DNA of 64,000 bases from Spirochaetia bacterium (GTDB lineage Bacteria; Spirochaetota; Spirochaetia; Treponematales; Rectinemataceae). The stretch covers positions 62,001 to 126,000 of the forward strand of contig JARKOY010000024.1 of NCBI GenBank assembly GCA_029975555.1, written 5' to 3'. Within the stretch, counting starts at the first letter, position 1. Every line of letters begins with the position of its first letter. The notes under the pieces were generated by a model. The model did no database searches, was not told the DNA's origin, and worked only from the letters and a program-made list of their open reading frames with translations. A program made the translations under genes and the position numbers. Below are positions 57,201 through 64,000 of the stretch, piece by piece.

Positions 57201-59294
57201 CTATTCGCCTTCGGCCCCGTAGTGGTCGAACTTTGCTTGATAGATGCCGTGCCCCTCCGTGAGGGACCTCAGCGAGGTCGCATACCCGAAGAGCTTCTCC
57301 ATCGCCGTGTAGGCCACGATGGTTTTTATCCCGCCGACATCTTCTACGGATTCGATCCGTGCGCCACGCGCCTGAAGCGAAGCGAGCGCCGCGCCGAACC
57401 ATGCGTCGGGCACTTCCACTGAAATCTGCACGATCGGCACAAGGACAAGGCTCCCCGCAAGGCCCACCGCCCTGCGCAGCACCCAAGAGGCGGCAGCCTC
57501 CACCGCCGTCTCGGCGCGCTTGTCGCTGCCTCCGGGAGGCACAAAATGCTCGATGACCACCTTTGCCCCGATGACGGGCCAGCCCCCTGTCGGCCCTACG
57601 GCCAGCACAGTGTCCATCGCCCGACGGATACAAGCCTCATACCCTGAAGACATTCGTACGCCGCCGGCAAGGATAAGGGTATTCTCTTTCTTGTCTTTGA
57701 GATTTTCAAGCGAAACCCCGAGAGTCACGGACAACCTTTCGCCCCCAAAGTCGCCTACAAACTCATCCGCAAAGCGAACCGGACCCTTCAACCGCTCCAC
57801 CTTAGGAACCTGCGGATCTCCCGCACGGACATGGAGCCCGTACTCTTTCTGAAGGCGTTCCAGCACGATGTCGAGGTGCAGCTCTCCCTGGCCCGAAATG
57901 GTGATTCTGCCGGTCTCCTTCTCTTCACTGACTAGGAGAGAGGTATCTTCGAGGGTGAATCGTTGTAAAGCCTCGCGCAGCCTTGGAAGCTCCTGTTGGG
58001 AAGCTGGCTCGATCGCCATAGAGACAAGGGGATCAGGATTCTTGAACGATTCATAGACGATCTGAAGCCCCGGCTCGCAGAGCGTGCCCCCCGCTTCCAT
58101 ATAAGAAAGACGTGCGGCGACGATTTCGCCCGCTGCGGCCTTCTGCACCGGTTCGACCTCCGCGCCGTGTATGCCGTAGAGATGCTGAAGCTGAACGAGC
58201 TTTTGGGCGGGCATGGCCATGACCCTCATGCCCTCACGAATTGTCCCAGACCACACGCGAAGCCACGCCAAGGCGTCGAGATCGGCGCTGAGCGCCGTCT
58301 TAAAGATATACGCCGAAAACCGGGCGTCGGGCTCGGCTTCAAGCCTCAACTCTCTTGCACTTTTCAGGTCCTTCGCAGGGGGGCAACCCCGGGCAAAGGG
58401 GTCGGGCAGATAATCGATGATCGCATCCAGCAGAAGTGCACTCGAAATATCGCAGAACGATGAGCCACAGAGAGCTGGCGTTATTTCCTGTCTGTACACC
58501 GGCCCACGGAGGGCGGCGCGTATTTCGTCGGGAGAGATAGGCTTTCCATCCACGATCCTTTCCATGAGATTGTCGTCGTACATGCTGGCCCGATCGAGGA
58601 GCTTGTCGCGGTACTCGGCCGCAATGCGCCTCGATTCCTCCGTCAGCGGCGCATCCTCGACAGGAACGGCGGCCGGAAGGCCTGCCTCGGCGACATCCCC
58701 TTCCTCTCTGCGCCCGATCGACACAGGGTACCAGCTCATCTCCACGAGGTCGACGATCCCGTTCCAACAGGAATCCTCGAAGGTCGGGATATGCAGCGGA
58801 ATGACGTGCTCGCCCAGCTCTCCTGCTATTTCCTTGAGCGTCCCGAAGAAATCCGCACCGCGCCGGTCCATCTTGTTGATGAAATAGATGCGCGGAATGT
58901 GGTGGGCCCGGCATCCGCTCGCAATGAACCCCGTGCGCACCTGCACGCCCGACACTGCGCAGAGCACGATGATGGCACCGTCGAGCACGCGCAAGACGCG
59001 GTCGACTTCCGCGCTGAAGTCCACGTGGCCTGGAGTGTCCAGCAGATGGAATTGCACGCCTTTGTGTAAAAATCGCACGGCCGCGGTCTTTATGGTGATT
59101 CCGTGCTGGCGCTCTACCGTGAGGTAGTCGGTGGCGGTGGTGCCCTCGTCGACATTTCCGGCCCTCTCGCGCACGCCCGCAACGTGGAGCAGGCGCTCGG
59201 TGACCGAGGTCTTGCCGGCATCGATGTGGGCGAGGATGCCGATGTTCCGGATGGGGAACAGGGACTTCGCATGAGAGGTGTGCCTCGAATTCAT
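57201..59294 (-). CDS. EF-G-like translational GTPase (divergent fusA paralogue)
   Basis: A 697-residue five-domain GTPase at the position of fusA in the str operon. G1 is AHIDAGKTSVTERLL, G3 DTPGHVDF and G4 NKMD. Yet several segments depart from canonical EF-G and lean toward EF-G2/ribosome-protection proteins: TVERQHGITIKTAAVRF, RVLDGAIIVLCAVSGVQVRT, and a changed domain IV (VIEHFVPPGGSDKRAETAVE). Spirochaetes are known to carry two EF-G types with split translocation and recycling roles; which this is cannot be settled by eye. ATG 59294 is preferred to the upstream TTG because TATACT ends nine bases before it. The gene follows a terminator, so it is transcribed separately from rpsG. Confidence 0.85.
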   Translation of the reverse strand: MNSRHTSHAKSLFPIRNIGILAHIDAGKTSVTERLLHVAGVRERAGNVDEGTTATDYLTVERQHGITIKTAAVRFLHKGVQFHLLDTPGHVDFSAEVDRVLRVLDGAIIVLCAVSGVQVRTGFIASGCRAHHIPRIYFINKMDRRGADFFGTLKEIAGELGEHVIPLHIPTFEDSCWNGIVDLVEMSWYPVSIGRREEGDVAEAGLPAAVPVEDAPLTEESRRIAAEYRDKLLDRASMYDDNLMERIVDGKPISPDEIRAALRGPVYRQEITPALCGSSFCDISSALLLDAIIDYLPDPFARGCPPAKDLKSARELRLEAEPDARFSAYIFKTALSADLDALAWLRVWSGTIREGMRVMAMPAQKLVQLQHLYGIHGAEVEPVQKAAAGEIVAARLSYMEAGGTLCEPGLQIVYESFKNPDPLVSMAIEPASQQELPRLREALQRFTLEDTSLLVSEEKETGRITISGQGELHLDIVLERLQKEYGLHVRAGDPQVPKVERLKGPVRFADEFVGDFGGERLSVTLGVSLENLKDKKENTLILAGGVRMSSGYEACIRRAMDTVLAVGPTGGWPVIGAKVVIEHFVPPGGSDKRAETAVEAAASWVLRRAVGLAGSLVLVPIVQISVEVPDAWFGAALASLQARGARIESVEDVGGIKTIVAYTAMEKLFGYATSLRSLTEGHGIYQAKFDHYGAEGE

Positions 59295-59303
59295 TGCAGT
59301 ATC

Positions 59304-59309
59304 AGTATA
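59304..59309 (-). promoter_or_regulatory. -10 box TATACT abutting the EF-G-like gene
   Basis: Minus-strand TATACT ends nine bases before ATG 59294; the T-run of the upstream terminator falls at the -35 position. No Shine-Dalgarno is present. Confidence 0.4.
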
Positions 59310-59325
59310 CTTCGGGGGCACCAAT

Positions 59326-59350
59326 TAAAAAAGCCGCCTACGAGGCGGCT
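59326..59350 (-). terminator. intrinsic terminator after rpsG and the 78-bp repeats
   Basis: Minus strand: AGCCGCCT pairs perfectly with AGGCGGCT around CGT, followed by six T. It ends the rpsL-rpsG transcript, about 230 bases after the rpsG stop. Confidence 0.9.
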
Positions 59351-59364
59351 CTGATTGCGCGAAA

Positions 59365-59598
59365 GCCTTGTTCGCTAAACGCTGTTCGCTGCGCTCACAG
59401 CTAGAGCCTGCTTTCGCACATTACCATCTGTAATGTGCGAAAGCCTTGTTCGCTAAACGCTGTTCACTGCGCTCACGGCTAGAGCCTGCTTTTGCACATT
59501 ACCATCTGTAATGTGCAAAAGCCTTGTTCGCTAAACGCCGTTCGCTGCGCTCACGGCTAAAGCTCGCTTTCGCACATTACCATCTGTAATGTGCGAAA
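59365..59598 (-). repeat. three tandem 78-bp structured units at the rpsG 3' end
   Basis: Units 59365-59442, 59443-59520 and 59521-59598 each have exactly 78 bp and differ at only a few positions; 12 bp of a fourth copy continue into rpsG. Each unit holds two hairpins. Hairpin A: GCTTTCGCACATTAC and its complement around five bases, at 59410-59444, 59488-59522 and 59566-59600. Hairpin B: GCTGT/ACAGC type around 11 bases, at 59381-59401, 59459-59479 and 59537-59557. In unit 2 hairpin A has TTTTGCAC with GTGCAAAA in place of TTTCGCAC with GTGCGAAA, a compensated change; hairpin B goes from GCTGT/ACAGC to GCCGT/ACGGC between units 1 and 3. The last hairpin A contains the S7 C-terminal codons and stop. 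Confidence 0.9.
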
Positions 59599-60047
59599 GC
59601 CTTGTTCGCTTCAGCCATCTTGTGCATGTCGTCTTTCTTCTTGATGGCGGTGCCGGTGTTGTTGAAGGCATCGAAGAGCTCGTCGGCGAGGCATTCGGAC
59701 ATCGACTTGCCGGTGCGGGCCCGGGCGGCACCGATGATCCAGCGCATGGCGAGCGCCTCGCGGCGCGACTCGCGGATTTCGATGGGCACCTGATAGGTGG
59801 CACCACCGACGCGGCGCGACTTGACCTCGATGGAGGGCTTCACGTTCTCGATTGCCTTGGTAAAGGCATCGAGGGCCGGCTGACCCGACTTCTGCTGAAG
59901 AAGCTCGAGCGCATCATACATGATGTTGGTGCAGATCGATTTTTTGCCCTCCCACATCATGCGGCAAATAAAACGGGAAACAGTAGTCGAGTTGTATTTG
60001 ACATCGGGCGCATGTCCCCTGTCAATCGCTTTCTTTTTTCTGCCCAT
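59577..60047 (-). CDS. rpsG: 30S ribosomal protein S7
   Basis: A 156-residue S7, head-nucleating 16S binder. GRKKKAIDRGHAPDVKYNST, KSRRVGGATYQVPIEIRESR and ADELFDAFNNTGTAIKKKDD are family blocks. Its C-terminal codons (AFAHYRW and stop) are inside the last hairpin of a triplicated 78-bp element. It starts 12 bases after rpsL. Confidence 0.97.
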   Translation of the reverse strand: MGRKKKAIDRGHAPDVKYNSTTVSRFICRMMWEGKKSICTNIMYDALELLQQKSGQPALDAFTKAIENVKPSIEVKSRRVGGATYQVPIEIRESRREALAMRWIIGAARARTGKSMSECLADELFDAFNNTGTAIKKKDDMHKMAEANKAFAHYRW

Positions 60048-60059
60048 GTATCACCTCAC

Positions 60060-60434
60060 TCAAGCCTTGGGCTTTTTGGCGCCATACTTCGAACGGCCCT
60101 GTTTGCGGTCTTCGACGCCAAGCGCATCCTTCGTGCCACGAATGATGTGATAGCGTACACCAGGAAGGTCTTTTACACGGCCACCGCGGACGAGCACCGC
60201 AGAGTGCTCCTGAAGATTGTGCCCGATGCCCGGAATGTATGCAGTCACTTCGACACCATTGGTGAGGCGCACACGGGCGACTTTGCGGAGAGCCGAGTTC
60301 GGTTTCTTCGGCGTTACGGTCATGACGCGCGTGCAGACGCCGCGGCGCTGAGGGCACCCCATGAGCGCGGGCGACTTCGTCTTCCACTGATTCTGCTTTC
60401 TTCCGTTTCGGATAAGCTGGTTAATAGTCGGCAT
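60060..60434 (-). CDS. rpsL: 30S ribosomal protein S12
   Basis: A 124-residue S12 of the decoding centre. [20 protein letters not shown] fixes the start at ATG 60434 (GGAG six bases upstream). [20 protein letters not shown] retains the lysine at the classical streptomycin-resistance position, and [20 protein letters not shown] follows, so the sequence looks streptomycin sensitive. It has its own promoter after rpoC. Confidence 0.97.
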   Translation of the reverse strand: MPTINQLIRNGRKQNQWKTKSPALMGCPQRRGVCTRVMTVTPKKPNSALRKVARVRLTNGVEVTAYIPGIGHNLQEHSAVLVRGGRVKDLPGVRYHIIRGTKDALGVEDRKQGRSKYGAKKPKA

Positions 60435-60547
60435 ATAAGCTCCAGACTCCCTTTGCGCCCGCACATGTCAGCATCATGCGCAGGCTTCATCTATAAAAAT
60501 GATATTCCAGGCCGCAGAAAATGCGGTGGCTATTTTCGCGGCGGTGT

Positions 60548-60577
60548 AGAATACCTTTCTCGCACACGACATGTCAA
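60548..60577 (-). promoter_or_regulatory. promoter of rpsL-rpsG
   Basis: Minus strand: consensus TTGACA (60572-60577), an 18-bp spacer and TATTCT (60548-60553). The predicted leader is about 107 bases and contains a small CCGCA/TGCGG hairpin at 60512-60526. No terminator is evident in the 100 bases between the rpoC stop and this promoter, so rpoC read-through is also possible. Confidence 0.6.
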
Positions 60578-60676
60578 GGGCTGAACTGTGGGGCACGGTG
60601 CGCCATGAGGAACACTCCCCTTCTTCTTTGAGGCACTCACAGCCGCCCAAGACAGCTCCATGCTCTCTTACATCCT

Positions 60677-64000
<3,324 letters not shown>

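Noticed and set aside
59295-59324. TTG/GTG starts ten codons upstream for the EF-G-like gene
   Set aside because: They would place the start inside the terminator T-run, have no ribosome site, and add residues before the conserved N-terminus.
59365-59600. The 78-bp tandem units as a CRISPR array
   Set aside because: There are no unique spacers: the whole unit is repeated without gaps, only three times, and merges into the rpsG coding sequence.

Overview
The window is about 64 kb of moderately high-GC bacterial chromosome. It most likely comes from a free-living or host-associated anaerobic spirochaete (Treponema/Spirochaeta-like). The grounds are a one-piece 1186-aa pyruvate:ferredoxin oxidoreductase, a 7TM-DISM diguanylate cyclase, an MFS transporter fused to HEAT repeats, an EF-G-like paralogue, and tuf joined directly to the S10-spc-alpha ribosomal cluster with secY next to rpmJ. 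The assignment rests on recognised families and gene order; I could not run a search.

Layout. 1-5287 (+): tightly coupled leucine/branched-chain amino-acid genes, leuA (3' end only)-leuC-leuD-leuB-ilvD. 5472-9032 (+): nifJ with its own promoter and a strong terminator. 9185-12843 (+): a VanZ-like membrane protein, a membrane-bound LuxR-type regulator, mazG and a MATE exporter. 12878-21345: an MFS-HEAT fusion, yhbY, a YggT protein, a DUF72 protein, a small unknown protein, an RluA-type pseudouridine synthase, a cation/proton antiporter fused to a PTS EIIA domain, and a polysaccharide deacetylase. 21362-24705 (-): two tandem membrane diguanylate cyclases.

24798-33288: a peptidoglycan-sugar (MurNAc) utilisation locus. 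It holds the regulator murR, the etherase murQ, an ABC sugar importer lacking its ATPase, a NamZ-type exo-muramidase, an AmiE-like serine hydrolase and a BadF-type sugar kinase. The kinase and ABC importer appear to replace the MurP phosphotransferase route known from Bacillus. Two copies of a TGAAA-N5-TTTCA-like operator lie in the murQ/importer divergent region.

33293-41570: two EamA-family permeases flank a histidine-degradation segment, hutH - a 1151-aa protein resembling pyrophosphate-type PEP carboxykinase - hutI.

41638-64000 (-): one long gene-expression block transcribed right to left: rpoC (cut by the window edge), rpsL-rpsG, a divergent EF-G-like factor, tuf, then rpsJ to rplQ with secY and rpoA, ending in a small zinc-ribbon gene and a terminator.

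Two patterns cross gene boundaries. Many first genes of transcription units have a TATACT-like -10 box only 6-11 nt before the start codon and no Shine-Dalgarno, so they look leaderless or nearly so. Downstream of rpsG there is an exact-period 78-bp triplicated element; each unit forms two hairpins whose arms show compensatory changes, and the last hairpin includes the end of the S7 reading frame. This is the best candidate here for an undescribed element.
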